A DNA stretch of 64,000 nt from Methylorubrum zatmanii. GTDB lineage: Bacteria; Pseudomonadota; Alphaproteobacteria; Rhizobiales; Beijerinckiaceae. The position numbers were made by a program, and so were the translations under genes. Numbering within the stretch: position 1 is the first letter of the stretch; every line of letters starts with the position of its first letter. Positions 1-9,570 of this stretch are shown in pieces. The stretch covers positions 18,430-82,429 of the forward strand of contig NZ_NKUI01000019.1 in the NCBI RefSeq assembly GCF_014845115.1. The letters run 5' to 3'. A model generated the notes under the pieces. It had not been told where the DNA came from, searched no databases, and saw only the letters and a program-made list of their open reading frames with translations.

Positions 1-2319
1 GACTCGCCCCCGCGCGGGCCGGGCTGGATCGGGGCGGCCGTGGTGGCGACGGCGCTGATCTCCGCTTCCATCACCTTCCTGATCTTGGTCGGCATCATCC
101 AGATCACACGGACGCCGGCCACCGGCGTGACGCTGCTGGCGGTCAACGCCGTGCTGGTGCTCGCCCTCGTCGTGGTCATCGCCTGGGAGGCTCGGGTCTT
201 CCTGCATGCCCGGCGCACCCATGCCTCGGTGGCGCGGCTCCACACCCGCATCGTCGGCCTGTTCAGCCTGATCGCGATCCTGCCGACCATCCTGCTCGCC
301 ATCGTCGCCTCCGTGACGATCGATGTCGGGCTCTCCCTCGGCTTCACCGGCCGGGTGCGGGACGTGGTGCTGAAATCGGTCGAGATCGCCGACGCTTATC
401 AGGAGAACCAGTGTCAGGCGCTGGCCCGCGAAATCCGCATCCTGACCGACGACCTGACCCGCGCGCGGCCGAATTTCGACGTCAATCGCGAGTGGTTCGA
501 GAGCTTCCTGACCATACGCGCCCAGGCGCTCGGGCTGCCGATCGCCAAGATCATGCGCGGGCCGAACGAGGTGGTGGCCCGGGCCAATATCGACGTGCTC
601 AAGCAGACCCGCCTGCCCTCGGCCGCCGCCTTCGAGGACGCGGCGAAGTCGAGCGATCCGATCTGCCTTCTGCCCAACGAGGGCCGCGTCTTCGCCGCCC
701 TGATGCGGATGCCGGCCTACGACAACGCCGTGCTGCTGGTGCAGCGCGAGGTCAGCCAGCTCGCCATCGATTTCCCCGGCGTCGCCCGCGCGGCGGCGGC
801 GGAATACCTGACCTACGACGAATTGCGCCGCTACGTTCAGATCGCCTTCGCCTCGGTCTTCATCCTGATCGCGCTGATCACGCTGCTCTCGGCGGTCTGG
901 TTCGGGCTCAACTTCGCCAACCGCTTCGTTGCGCCGATCCGCCGGCTGATCAACGCCGCCGACGAGGTGGCCGCCGGCAATTTCTACGCCCGCGTGCCGG
1001 CACGGAAGGCGGATGGCGACCTCGCGCATCTCGGCGAGAGCTTCAACACCATGACCCAGGAGCTGCGCCGGCAGCATGACGGCCTGCGCGCGGCCAGCGA
1101 CCTGATCGACCGCCGCCGCCGGTTCACCGAGGCGGTGCTGTCGGGCGTCTCGCCCGGCGTGCTCGGCGTCGATGCCGACGGGGTCATCACCATCGCCAAT
1201 CCGGGTGCGGAGCGCACCCTCGGCCTCACGGCGAAGGAGCTGGTTGGCCAGCCGCTGACGCAGGTCGTGCCCGAGATCGCCGCCCTGTTCCCCGAGGCGG
1301 AGGGGCGCCAGCGCGCCCTGCAGCAGCAGATCCAGCTGGTGCGCGGCGGTCGCGAGCGCACCATCGCCGTGCGGGTCACGAGCGAGCAGGCCCAGGGGGA
1401 GGCGCGCGGCTACGTGGTGACCCTCGACGACATCACCGACCTCGTCACGGCACAGCGCACCTCCGCCTGGGCGGATGTGGCCCGGCGCATCGCCCACGAG
1501 ATCAAGAATCCGCTGACCCCGATTCAGCTCTCCGCCGAGCGCATCCGGCGCAAATACGGAAAAGTGATCACGGCCGACAAGGACGTGTTCGAGCAATGCA
1601 CCGCCACGATCGTGCGGCAGGTCGACGAGATCAAGCGGATGGTGGACGAGTTCTCCTCCTTCGCCCGGATGCCGAAGCCCGCGATCACGCAGCAGGATCT
1701 GGCCGAGATCGCCCGCCAGAACCTGTTCATGCTCCGCATGGCCCACCCGGACATGGAGTTTCCGTTCGAGACGGAGGGCGCCGACGAGAAGGGACGTGTC
1801 GTTGCCGCCTTCGACGTGCGGCTCCTGTCCCAGGCGCTCACCAACATCCTCAAGAACGCCGTCGAGGCGGTCCAGGCCGTCCCCGAGGATGTGCTGACCG
1901 CCGATGGCGGCAAGGGCGAGGTGGCGCTGCGGCTCGTCGTCGAGGAGGCCTTCGTCGTGATCGAGGTCACCGACAATGGAAAAGGCTTCCCGGCGGAGGG
2001 GCGCCAGCGCCTGCTCGAACCCTATATGACGACCCGCGAGGGCGGGACCGGCCTCGGACTCGCCATCGTCTCCAAGGTGCTCGAAGAGCATGGCGGGGGC
2101 ATCGAGCTGAACGACAACCCGAGGGGGCGCGGCGGACAGGTCCGCATGCGTCTGCCGCGGGAGGTCGGGGGCGGGCCGGAGGCCGGACAGAATTCCGAGC
2201 CCGGTGCCGGGCAGGAGCGGACACGCTCCGCCGCGCCGGACGCGCGTGACGGGACAACGATGGACAAGAACACGGAGGACGCCATGGAAGCGCGACGCGT
2301 CGCGGAGATGCAGCCATGA
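1..2319 (+). CDS. ntrY: NtrY-type nitrogen-regulation sensor histidine kinase (5' partial)
   Basis: Membrane histidine kinase that pairs with the response regulator encoded immediately downstream. The frame is open from base 1; the first start candidate is GTG at 40, but NtrY proteins usually carry some residues before the first membrane helix, so the true start probably lies outside the window. Counted from base 40: N-terminal transmembrane helices to about residue 110, a periplasmic/sensor stretch, another helix near 270-290, a HAMP linker about 290-345, a PAS domain about 360-470, then HisKA with phospho-acceptor His486 (AHEIKNPLTP) and an ATPase domain with DNGKGF and GTGLGLAI. The C-terminus is a charged, probably disordered tail. 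The stop overlaps the ntrX start (ATGA), indicating translational coupling. Family assignment is firm; the signal sensed cannot be told from sequence. Confidence 0.95.
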   Translation, partial: DSPPRGPGWIGAAVVATALISASITFLILVGIIQITRTPATGVTLLAVNAVLVLALVVVIAWEARVFLHARRTHASVARLHTRIVGLFSLIAILPTILLAIVASVTIDVGLSLGFTGRVRDVVLKSVEIADAYQENQCQALAREIRILTDDLTRARPNFDVNREWFESFLTIRAQALGLPIAKIMRGPNEVVARANIDVLKQTRLPSAAAFEDAAKSSDPICLLPNEGRVFAALMRMPAYDNAVLLVQREVSQLAIDFPGVARAAAAEYLTYDELRRYVQIAFASVFILIALITLLSAVWFGLNFANRFVAPIRRLINAADEVAAGNFYARVPARKADGDLAHLGESFNTMTQELRRQHDGLRAASDLIDRRRRFTEAVLSGVSPGVLGVDADGVITIANPGAERTLGLTAKELVGQPLTQVVPEIAALFPEAEGRQRALQQQIQLVRGGRERTIAVRVTSEQAQGEARGYVVTLDDITDLVTAQRTSAWADVARRIAHEIKNPLTPIQLSAERIRRKYGKVITADKDVFEQCTATIVRQVDEIKRMVDEFSSFARMPKPAITQQDLAEIARQNLFMLRMAHPDMEFPFETEGADEKGRVVAAFDVRLLSQALTNILKNAVEAVQAVPEDVLTADGGKGEVALRLVVEEAFVVIEVTDNGKGFPAEGRQRLLEPYMTTREGGTGLGLAIVSKVLEEHGGGIELNDNPRGRGGQVRMRLPREVGGGPEAGQNSEPGAGQERTRSAAPDARDGTTMDKNTEDAMEARRVAEMQP

Positions 2320-3686
2320 GCGCCGACATCCTGATCGTCGACGACGAGGCCGACATCCGCGATCTGGTCGCGGGCATCCTGGACGACGAGGGGCACCGCA
2401 CCCGCACGGCGGCGGGCTCCGACGAGGCGCTGGCCGCGATCGAGGCGCGCCGGCCCCATCTCGTCTTCCTCGACATCTGGCTCCAGGGCTCGCGCCTGGA
2501 CGGCCTTCAGGTGCTCGACCTGATCAAGGCCGGCCATCCCGACCTGCCGGTGGTGATGATCTCCGGCCACGGCAACATCGAGACCGCCGTGGCGGCGATC
2601 AAATCCGGCGCCTACGACTTCATCGAGAAGCCGTTCAAGGCCGACCGGCTGATCCTCGTCGCCGAGCGGGCGCTGGAAGCCTCGCGCCTCAAGCGCGAGG
2701 TGCGCGACCTCAAGGTCCGGTCGGGCCAGGCGAGCCGCATCGTCGGCGCCTCGGTGGCGATCAACCAGCTGCGCCAGACCATCGAGCGCGTGGCCCCGAC
2801 CAATGCCCGGGTGATGATCTCCGGCGCGCCCGGCGCCGGCAAGGAACTCTCGGCGCGCACCCTGCACGGGGCCTCGGCACGGGCGAGCGGCCCCTTCGTC
2901 GTCATCAACGCGGCCACGATCACACCGGAGACGATGGAAGCCGAGCTGTTCGGCGTCGAGGGCGGCGAGGGCCGGGTGCGGCGCGTCGGCGCCCTGGAGG
3001 AAGCCCATGGCGGCTCCCTCTACATCGACGAAGTCGCCGACATGCCCAAGGAGACGCAGAGCCGAATCCTGCGGGTACTGGTCGATCAGAACTTCCAGCG
3101 CGTCGGCGGCACCGCCCGTGTCCACGTGGACGTGCGCATCATCTCCTCCTCCTCCCGCGATCTGACAGAGGAGATCGCCGCCGGACGCTTCCGCGAGGAT
3201 CTGTTCCACCGCCTCTCGGTGGTGCCGATCCGCATTCCGTCGCTCGCCGAGCGGCGCGAGGACGTGCCGGAACTCATCACCTTCTTCATGGAGCAGATCT
3301 CGGCCGCCACCGGCCTGCCGCGGCGGCGCATCGCCGAGGACGCCATGGCGGTGCTGCAGTCGCACGACTGGCCCGGCAACGTGCGCCAGCTGCGCAACAA
3401 CGTCGAACGGCTGATGATCCTGACCCAGAGCGATCCGGAGCAGGAGGTCACCTCCGAGATGCTGCCGACCGAGATCGGCGCCCTGGTGCCGACAACGCCG
3501 ACCGGCGCGGGCGGAGAGAAGCTGATGAGCCTCGCCCTGCGCGAGGCGCGCGAGATCTTCGAGCGCGAATATCTCATCGCGCAGATCGCCCGTTTCTCGG
3601 GCAACATCTCCCGCACCGCCGAATTCATCGGCATGGAGCGCTCGGCCCTGCACCGGAAGCTGAAATCCCTCGGCATCGGTCCCTAA
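2316..3686 (+). CDS. ntrX: NtrX-type response regulator, AAA+ domain without GAFTGA
   Basis: Response regulator of the NtrY/NtrX pair, 456 aa. The receiver domain occupies about residues 1-120 with acidic pocket DDE near the start and phospho-acceptor Asp53 (FLDIWLQG). An AAA+ domain follows (about 145-370) with a Walker A-like GAPGAGKE and the Walker B-like stretch YIDEVAD. Where sigma-54 activators have GAFTGA this protein has VEGGEGRVRR, so the loop that contacts sigma-54 is absent, as in alphaproteobacterial NtrX generally. The C-terminus is a Fis-type helix-turn-helix (SGNISRTAEFIGMERSALHR). It probably regulates sigma-70-type promoters. Start ATG overlaps the ntrY stop by 4 bases; hfq follows after 254 bases. 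Confidence 0.96.
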   Translation: MSADILIVDDEADIRDLVAGILDDEGHRTRTAAGSDEALAAIEARRPHLVFLDIWLQGSRLDGLQVLDLIKAGHPDLPVVMISGHGNIETAVAAIKSGAYDFIEKPFKADRLILVAERALEASRLKREVRDLKVRSGQASRIVGASVAINQLRQTIERVAPTNARVMISGAPGAGKELSARTLHGASARASGPFVVINAATITPETMEAELFGVEGGEGRVRRVGALEEAHGGSLYIDEVADMPKETQSRILRVLVDQNFQRVGGTARVHVDVRIISSSSRDLTEEIAAGRFREDLFHRLSVVPIRIPSLAERREDVPELITFFMEQISAATGLPRRRIAEDAMAVLQSHDWPGNVRQLRNNVERLMILTQSDPEQEVTSEMLPTEIGALVPTTPTGAGGEKLMSLALREAREIFEREYLIAQIARFSGNISRTAEFIGMERSALHRKLKSLGIGP

Positions 3687-3940
3687 CGGGAGACGATCGG
3701 GAAGCTCATCCCGTTTCGAGGGCTGTCGGGGAGAGCGGCGTCGCTGCGGAAGCGGTTGCAAGGGGTGGATATCGCCACAGGGTGGCGCAATCAGCCCCTT
3801 GCGTCGCGGCAAGCTTCGCCCTGTAATGCGATTTGGCTTGGGGAAGCGGTCTCGAAAGGTGCGGAGCGGCTGCACCCCGCGATGCCGCCACGGGAACCCG
3901 CGCTTCCGCGGTGCCGATGCTGAAACAAGGATAAGAAGAA

Positions 3941-4195
3941 ATGGCGGGCGAGCGCGCTCAAAACCTCCAGGACACGTTCCTCAACCATGTCCGCAAGAAC
4001 AAGATCCCGCTGACAATCTTCCTCGTCAACGGCGTCAAGCTTCAAGGTGTCGTGACTTGGTTCGATAATTTCTGCGTTCTGCTGCGCCGGGACGGGCATT
4101 CGCAATTGGTCTACAAGCACGCGATCTCGACGATCATGCCCGGCCATCCGGTCCAGCTGTTCGAGCCGGACGAGACTGCGCCCGACAAGGCGTAA
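3941..4195 (+). CDS. hfq: RNA chaperone Hfq
   Basis: Hexameric RNA-binding chaperone that helps small RNAs pair with mRNAs. The 84-aa product has both Sm motifs: the Sm1 region [19 protein letters not shown] and the Sm2 region ending in the YKHAIST segment, where the K-H pair lies in the proximal RNA-binding site. Length is normal for alphaproteobacteria, which have short C-terminal tails. A purine-rich ribosome binding site (AAGGATAAGAAG) precedes the ATG. The gene sits between ntrX and hflX, the usual order in Hyphomicrobiales. The 254-base leader after ntrX is long enough to hold its own promoter. Confidence 0.98.
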   Translation: MAGERAQNLQDTFLNHVRKNKIPLTIFLVNGVKLQGVVTWFDNFCVLLRRDGHSQLVYKHAISTIMPGHPVQLFEPDETAPDKA

Positions 4196-4214
4196 CGGCG
4201 CGCTTCGCCCTTCC

Positions 4215-4231
4215 GCGGGAACAGCTCCCGC
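4215..4231 (+). terminator. hairpin after hfq
   Basis: GCGGGA-ACAGC-TCCCGC, a 6-bp stem with a 5-base loop 19 bases after the hfq stop, followed by an A-rich rather than T-rich stretch. It could end or attenuate hfq transcription but lacks a T-tract, so the call is modest. Confidence 0.4.
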
Positions 4232-4303
4232 CTCACGAAATAAAAACGACGGCTTGCCGCTTCGATTTCGGTCATTTGCGGAAGCCGGCGGATGCGAAAT
4301 GGC

Positions 4304-4333
4304 GTCATCGTTCCCACATGAAGGAACGATGAC
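4304..4333 (+). promoter_or_regulatory. perfect 11-bp inverted repeat just upstream of hflX
   Basis: GTCATCGTTCC and GGAACGATGAC form perfect arms around an 8-base loop (CACATGAA). The right arm ends 2 bases before the hflX Shine-Dalgarno GGAG (4336-4339) and 11 bases before the ATG. It may be a DNA operator, or an RNA hairpin that affects ribosome access. The sequence alone does not decide. Confidence 0.6.
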
Positions 4334-4344
4334 ACGGAGACGCC

Positions 4345-5760
4345 ATGACTGAACTCCTTCCGCCCGGCGAAGCACGCTTGCAGGCGAAGGCCGCCCCCGA
4401 GGGCGAGATCGCCGCCGCGACCCGAACCCTGGTTCTCGGCCCCTATCTGACACGCACCGCCCAGCGCTTCGTTCCCGGACAGGCGGAGGCCGCCCGCTCC
4501 GACGAGGCGCGGCTCGACGAGGCGGTGGGGCTGGCGGCTGCCATCGATCTGGACGTGGCCCAGGCGATGTCGGTTCACATTCAGCGTCCGCGTCCCTCGA
4601 CTTATCTCGGCAAGGGTCGCGTCGAGGAAGTGGCCGGGCTGATCCAGGCCGAGGAGATCGGCCTCGTGGTGATGGATTGCGCGCTCACGCCGGTTCAGCA
4701 GCGCAACCTCGAAAAGGCCTGGGGCGCGAAGGTCATCGACCGCACCGGCCTGATTCTGGAAATCTTCGGGCGGCGGGCCTCGACGCGGGAGGGCACGCTT
4801 CAGGTCGAGCATGCCCACCTCGCCTATCAACGCTCCCGGCTGGTCCGCTCCTGGACTCACCTTGAGCGTCAGCGCGGTGGCTTCGGCTTCCTCGGTGGAC
4901 CCGGCGAGACCCAGATCGAGGCCGACCGGCGGATGATCCAAGAGCGCATGACCCGGATCGAGCGCGATCTCGACGCGGTCACGCGGACCCGCGGCCTGCA
5001 CCGCAAGAGCCGGGCGCGGGTGCCCTACCCGATCGTCGCCCTGGTCGGTTACACGAACGCGGGCAAGTCGACCCTGTTCAACGCCCTCACCAAGGCCGAG
5101 GTGAAGGCGCAGGACATGCTCTTCGCCACCCTCGATCCGACCGCCCGCGCCACCAAGCTGCCGCATGGCGAGACGGTGATCCTGTCCGACACGGTGGGCT
5201 TCATCTCCGACTTGCCGACCTCGCTGATCGCCGCCTTCCGCGCCACGCTGGAGGATGTGATCGAGGCCGACATCCTGCTGCATGTGCGGGATGTCTCGCA
5301 TGGCGACACCCAGGCTCAGGCCGAGGATGTCGAGGCGGTGCTGCGTGAACTCGGCATCAAGGCGGATGCCGACCGGATCATCGAGGTCTGGAACAAGGCC
5401 GACCTGCTGGATGAGGGGGAGCGCACCCGGCTGCTCAATCTCAGTGCCGCGCATCGAGGAACCGGACCGGCGCCGATCCTCGTCTCGGCCCTGACCGGCG
5501 AGGGGCTTCCCGCCCTGGCGGAGCGGATTGAATCGCAGGTGGCGCGGGCCCGCTCCACCTTCGCGGTGAGCCTGCCGCCGGAGGACGGCGCCGCCCTCAA
5601 CTGGCTCTACGAGAATGCCGAGGTGCTCGACCGGCAGGCCGATTCCGGTGGGGTGATCGCCCTGACGATCCGCATCGCCCCGGAAAAGGAGCCCCGGTTC
5701 CTGAACCGGTTCGAGGCGGCCCGGCGCATCGGCGGCCCGCAGCAACCCGTCTCCGTCTGA
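4345..5760 (+). CDS. hflX: HflX GTPase, ribosome-associated
   Basis: GTPase of the HflX family, which binds the large ribosomal subunit and splits stalled ribosomes under stress. The 471-aa product has the N-terminal HflX domain with the glycine-rich [19 protein letters not shown] segment, then a coiled linker and the G domain: G1 GYTNAGKS near residue 235, switch region TLDPTARA, G3 DTVGFI and G4 NKAD. Length is typical. Start ATG follows GGAG at 4336-4339. It is downstream of hfq, but a stem-loop after hfq and an inverted repeat in its own leader suggest partly separate control. It converges on the SulP gene, with a strong shared terminator between them. Confidence 0.97.
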   Translation: MTELLPPGEARLQAKAAPEGEIAAATRTLVLGPYLTRTAQRFVPGQAEAARSDEARLDEAVGLAAAIDLDVAQAMSVHIQRPRPSTYLGKGRVEEVAGLIQAEEIGLVVMDCALTPVQQRNLEKAWGAKVIDRTGLILEIFGRRASTREGTLQVEHAHLAYQRSRLVRSWTHLERQRGGFGFLGGPGETQIEADRRMIQERMTRIERDLDAVTRTRGLHRKSRARVPYPIVALVGYTNAGKSTLFNALTKAEVKAQDMLFATLDPTARATKLPHGETVILSDTVGFISDLPTSLIAAFRATLEDVIEADILLHVRDVSHGDTQAQAEDVEAVLRELGIKADADRIIEVWNKADLLDEGERTRLLNLSAAHRGTGPAPILVSALTGEGLPALAERIESQVARARSTFAVSLPPEDGAALNWLYENAEVLDRQADSGGVIALTIRIAPEKEPRFLNRFEAARRIGGPQQPVSV

Positions 5761-5764
5761 GAGG

Positions 5765-5795
5765 GGGCCGGTGCCGCTCGACGCGGCACCGGCCC
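5765..5795. terminator. bidirectional terminator between hflX and sulP
   Basis: Perfect 13-bp stem GGGCCGGTGCCGC / GCGGCACCGGCCC with loop TCGAC, followed by TTCCT on the plus strand. It lies between two convergent stop codons and can serve both. Confidence 0.8.
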
Positions 5796-5819
5796 TTCCT
5801 CGTTGGCACCGGGTCTCCG

Positions 5820-7388
5820 TCAGTCCTTCGGGGCGGCGTGCGCGACGGCGGCGAGGCTGTGATGCAGCCCGCTGGCGCCGCCTCCGACGATCTCGACCCG
5901 GGCGCCGGTCTTGGCCCGCCGCGTCGCCCATTCCCGGAGCATCTCCAGGCAGGTGTGATCGACGTGGCGGAGATTCTCCGCCGCGAGCCGGACCGGCGTG
6001 CCCTCCGGGGTCCGTTCCAGCGCCTCGTTGAGATGCGGCAGTTGCAGGAAAGTGGCCGAGCCCGAGAGGCGCAGTTCCGGGACGGCCTCGATCGTTCCGC
6101 CCTGCACCGTCTTGGCGGCGCCGCCCTCGATCTTGAGCGGCCCCCGGACGAAATGCGGGATGACCTGAAGGAGACTGAGGACGAGCCCGGTCAGCACGCC
6201 GGTCAGGAGGTCGGTGGCGACCACCATCACCATGGTCGCGAGCCAGATCGCGGCGGTGGCAAGGCCGTAGCGCTCGTGCAGATGGAAGGCGTGGGCAGGG
6301 CTGACCAAGCGCCAGCCCGTCACCACCAGGATGCCGGCCAAAGCCGCCGTCGGAACCAGCTTCAATACCATCGGCAGGACCAGCAGGAAGGCCAGGATCC
6401 AGCTGCCGTGCAGGATCGTGGAGGCCCGCGACGCCGCGCCCGCCTGGACGTTGGCCGAGGAGCGGACGATGACGCCCGTCATCGGCAAGCCGCCCGCCAG
6501 GCCGCAGAGGATGTTGCCGACGCCCTGCGCGCCGAGCTCGCGATTGTACTGTGTGCGCGGGCCGTCATGCATCCGGTCCACCGCCGCTGCGGACAGCAGG
6601 CTCTCGGCGCTGGCGACGACCGCGAGGGTCAGGGCCATGATGATCATGGCCGGCTCGGTCAGGCGGCTCCAGTCGCCGGAGGCCGGGAGTGCGACGGCGG
6701 AGAGGATGTTCTCCGGCACCTCGACGCGCTTGACTGCCATGGCGCCGAGATCGGCGACGAGCGTGCCGGCCAGGACGCCGACGAGCGCGCCTGGGAGAAG
6801 CTTCAGCTTGACCGGCCGGATCCGCTCCCAGCCGATCATCGCCACGATGGTGACGATGCCGACGATGACCGCGCCGGGCCGGTTGCCGTTGGGGCCGGAG
6901 ACGAAGTTGAAGAAGGCGGCCGGGATGGCGACGAGGTTGTCGAGGCCGTTGGCCTTCGGCAGCGCGTCGGTCAGCACATGGATCTGCGCCAGCACGATCA
7001 GGATGCCGATGCCCGCCAGCATGCCGTGCACGACGGCGGGGGAGATGGCCCGGAACCAGCCGCCGACCCGCAGGGCGCCGGCAAGAAGCTGGATCGCGCC
7101 GGCGGCGACGAGGACCGGCCCGAGGGCATCGATGCCGTGCTCGCGCACGAATTCGAAGACAATGACGGCAAGGCCTGCGGCCGGGCCGCTGACCTGGAGC
7201 GGTGAGCCGGCCAGGAAACCGACGACGATGCCGCCGATCACGCCGGTGATGAGGCCGCGCTCGGCGGGCACTCCCGAGGCGATGGCGATGCCCATGCAGA
7301 GCGGCATCGCCACGAGGAAGACGACGAAGGAGGCCGGGAGATCCCGGCCCAGGGTCGGCGGGATCAGCCGGGCGAAAATGGAGGACAT
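5820..7388 (-). CDS. SulP family anion transporter with C-terminal STAS domain
   Basis: Inner-membrane secondary transporter of the SulP (SLC26-like) family, 522 aa. The first 400 or so residues are highly hydrophobic and carry SulP-type signatures, including an early [15 protein letters not shown] helix and [14 protein letters not shown] soluble STAS domain fills about residues 425-515, with VDHTCLEML where the family usually has a D-x-S/T-G phosphosite loop. Substrate could be sulfate or bicarbonate; the His-Cys variant of the STAS loop is a weak hint only. No carbonic anhydrase or ABC sulfate genes adjoin, although an APS kinase gene lies about 1.6 kb away. It ends convergently with hflX at a shared terminator. 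Confidence 0.9.
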   Translation of the reverse strand: MSSIFARLIPPTLGRDLPASFVVFLVAMPLCMGIAIASGVPAERGLITGVIGGIVVGFLAGSPLQVSGPAAGLAVIVFEFVREHGIDALGPVLVAAGAIQLLAGALRVGGWFRAISPAVVHGMLAGIGILIVLAQIHVLTDALPKANGLDNLVAIPAAFFNFVSGPNGNRPGAVIVGIVTIVAMIGWERIRPVKLKLLPGALVGVLAGTLVADLGAMAVKRVEVPENILSAVALPASGDWSRLTEPAMIIMALTLAVVASAESLLSAAAVDRMHDGPRTQYNRELGAQGVGNILCGLAGGLPMTGVIVRSSANVQAGAASRASTILHGSWILAFLLVLPMVLKLVPTAALAGILVVTGWRLVSPAHAFHLHERYGLATAAIWLATMVMVVATDLLTGVLTGLVLSLLQVIPHFVRGPLKIEGGAAKTVQGGTIEAVPELRLSGSATFLQLPHLNEALERTPEGTPVRLAAENLRHVDHTCLEMLREWATRRAKTGARVEIVGGGASGLHHSLAAVAHAAPKD

Positions 7389-8120
7389 GGCAAGATGCTA
7401 CTCCGCTGAGACAGCGTGGAGGCCGGCGATGCCTGGCGCAGCCATCCCTGCTCCCGGCACCGGCGCGACGGGATCATCGGTGCGGCTCGCGACAAGATCG
7501 TTGGGGCCGGATCGGGTGATGTATTCGGACGAGTCGCGTGATGCGGCGCGGAGACCGACCTGGGCTCCGGGCCGCGGATGGTCATGGAACGGCAGCCCGC
7601 CGATCTGCCCGCGCCCACGGGGATGCACTCCGCAAGCGCTGAAAGATCCTGAACTCTACCGTCCACGATCGGCCTCGCTGTCCATTGCCGCGCGTGAGAC
7701 GGCGCGCCGACAGAGGTGAGATTCCGGTGCTCGACAGACGGGGCTTCGCCTGCGGGACACCAAGTAGACCGGACGCAAGCAGACTGGGCACAAGTCGAGC
7801 GGGCCGGCGCGGCCGGTCGGCAAAAGCCCGCCCGTGTCGCCGCGTCTGGCGCAGCGACTTATCGGTCGGCACGATGCCGTCGGATGCGTTCGCTCGAAGA
7901 TGGGCCGCAGGGCCGATCCGGTTGGCGCATCCGGCGGCGCGAGTTTCGGCGCGCCGCCTCCGCATGGGCCTAGCGCATCGATCGGGAGATCGGACGCGCT
8001 AGTCTCTCGTTCTTCATCGACCTCCTCAGACGGACCGATGGCCCCCCGTGAAGACGAAGCGTGAAGCTTGTATTCGCCGTCGTTTCAGGAGCAGGCACGG
8101 CCGCCGCTCAGAGCGATGCT
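7389..8120. other. gene-free stretch upstream of sulP
   Basis: About 730 bases in which no open frame on either strand looks protein-like: they are Arg/Pro/Ala-rich shadows without ribosome binding sites or hydrophobic cores. The sulP promoter should lie near its right-hand start. The only structured element seen is the palindrome at 7970-8002. Confidence 0.5.
7970..8002. repeat. 33-base near-perfect palindrome
   Basis: CTAGCGC-AT-CGATC / GATCG-GAC-GCGCTAG around a GGGA loop: 12 paired bases with one small 2x3 internal loop. It lies in gene-free DNA and has no T-tract on either side. It could be a palindromic extragenic repeat or a transcript end for the small gene on its right; no second copy was seen in this window. 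Confidence 0.6.
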
Positions 8121-8429
8121 TCAGCGCGTCCGGCGCGGCGCCTGACCCGCCGACCACCGCGAACCGACCGCGCCCTCGCGCAGGGCCGCACGAGCGGGGC
8201 TCGTCTTGGCACCGGCATTCTCGCTCAGCATCGGCGCGCCCAGGATCTGGCCCGTGCCTTTCCGCTGCGAGTGGAGCGAACGCGGGTCGTGATAGGGGTC
8301 ATCGACGTAGCTGCTCATGAAGGCGCCGCCAGCCTGCTGACGGCTGCCACTCCCGCCATCCGCCGCCTGAGTGGCAACAGGAGCAATCAGAGCCGCCGCC
8401 AGGAAACCAATCGTCATAATCCGGTTCAT
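8121..8429 (-). CDS. small exported protein of unknown function
   Basis: A 102-aa product starting at ATG 8429 behind a clear Shine-Dalgarno (GAGAGGAAGG). Residues 1-22 form a signal peptide (MNRIMTIGFLAAALIAPVATQA), giving cleavage before ADGGSGS. The mature part is polar, with Gly/Ser/Gln and an SSYVDDPYHDPRS stretch, and no recognisable fold. An upstream in-frame start at 8456 would spoil the signal peptide, so the shorter form is preferred. I do not recognise the family. AT-rich DNA upstream (8460-8560) probably contains the promoter. Confidence 0.65.
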   Translation of the reverse strand: MNRIMTIGFLAAALIAPVATQAADGGSGSRQQAGGAFMSSYVDDPYHDPRSLHSQRKGTGQILGAPMLSENAGAKTSPARAALREGAVGSRWSAGQAPRRTR

Positions 8430-8976
8430 ATCGACCTTCCTCTCGTAATCCCTCAACCGCGAACTTTTTTTGTCTTCCTTGTTCGTCGCAGAATAAGAGT
8501 AGTCCCGAAAAATGTACTTTTAAAGTGCGTTTTGTCACTAGTATATACTTCAGATTTAATCCGGGCGCCTATTCCGATTTGTGCGACACAGCACCTGACA
8601 TCGGCAATTCGCATGACAGTGAGGGATGAAAATCGATGTCGTCGAGATGGCGACGGTCTGCGCGCCTTCGGCAGCCTTCATTCGGTGTCGGCTTGGAAGG
8701 AGCGCCCTGCTCCTGCGCACCGTATCGGGGGACGGGCCCGGCGCCGTGTCGCCCCCACGCGGAGCGGGGGCATCCGGATTCGGAAGATTTGATTTGAGCG
8801 ATGAAGCTTTGATCTCGACGAGGCTTCAACCCAGGCAATTCAGCCGGTCCTGCCCTCTTCAATAGGGTCGCTGCGCCGGAATGCTTCGGGCGGACGTAAT
8901 ATCAGCCGTCGCAGCAAGCGCAGGCGCGCGGTCCCGGTTGCTTGACGGGCAGAAACAGAGCCGCGGGCCGTCCCGG
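8430..8976. other. gene-free stretch between the exported protein gene and cysC
   Basis: About 550 bases. The part at 8455-8600 is AT-rich (runs such as CTTTTTTTG, ACTAGTATATACTTC) and is likely promoter DNA for the minus-strand gene at 8121. The rest holds only short frames without coding features. Confidence 0.45.
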
Positions 8977-9570
8977 TCAGCCCGCGCTCAGCTCCAGCAG
9001 GGCCGCGATCAGCGGCTGCGCCGTGTCCATCACGCTGCGATCCCGCGTTGTCAGGGTGAGGTCGGGGGAGTTCGGGATCTCGTAGGGAGCTGAGATGCCG
9101 GTGAAGTTGGGAATCTTGCCGGCCCGCGCGCGATCATACAGGCCCTTCGGGTCGCGGGCTTCACAGATCGCCAGAGGCGTGTCGATGAAGACTTCGAGGA
9201 AGGGGATGTCTCCGGCAATCGCCCGGGCTGTCTGACGTTCGGCGCGGAAGGGTGAGATCAGGGAGACGATCACCACGAGCCCAGCCTCCGCCATCAGCCG
9301 GGCGGCCTCGGCGGTACGGCGGATGTTCTCGATCCGCTCCTCCGCCGTGAAGCCGAGATCGCGGTTCAGCCCGTGACGCAGATTATCGCCGTCGAGCACC
9401 ATGCTGCTGCGGCCGGCCTCCGTCAGGGCGCGATCGACCGCATTGGCAACGCTCGATTTTCCAGCTCCTGAGAGGCCGGTCAGCCACGCAATCGCCGGCC
9501 GTTGCCTCATCCGCGCCCAGCGGCACTCGCGGGGCTGCAGCGTCTGCCATGTCAGGTTTCGTGTGCCCAA
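8977..9570 (-). CDS. cysC: adenylylsulfate (APS) kinase
   Basis: Phosphorylates adenosine 5'-phosphosulfate to PAPS with ATP. Family signatures: N-terminal NLTW, P-loop GLSGAGKSS at about residues 32-40, LDGDNLRHGLNRDLGF, the RRTAEAARLMAEAG helix, and SPFRAERQTAR. The chosen start is TTG at 9570, preceded at 8 bases by GAGGA; this gives 197 aa, the usual length, and begins just before the conserved NLTW. A longer frame reaches GTG at 9660 but has no Shine-Dalgarno and an unconserved N-terminus. The gene stands alone, without cysN/cysD beside it, in AT-richer DNA, so it could serve sulfate assimilation or supply PAPS for sulfation. Confidence 0.9.
   Translation of the reverse strand: MGTRNLTWQTLQPRECRWARMRQRPAIAWLTGLSGAGKSSVANAVDRALTEAGRSSMVLDGDNLRHGLNRDLGFTAEERIENIRRTAEAARLMAEAGLVVIVSLISPFRAERQTARAIAGDIPFLEVFIDTPLAICEARDPKGLYDRARAGKIPNFTGISAPYEIPNSPDLTLTTRDRSVMDTAQPLIAALLELSAG

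Noticed and set aside
7398..7965. Several frames upstream of sulP
   Set aside because: Overlapping on both strands, no start signals, shadow-like composition.
8061..8792. 243-residue plus-strand frame
   Set aside because: Antisense to the small exported gene, no ribosome site, Arg/Ser-rich shadow composition.
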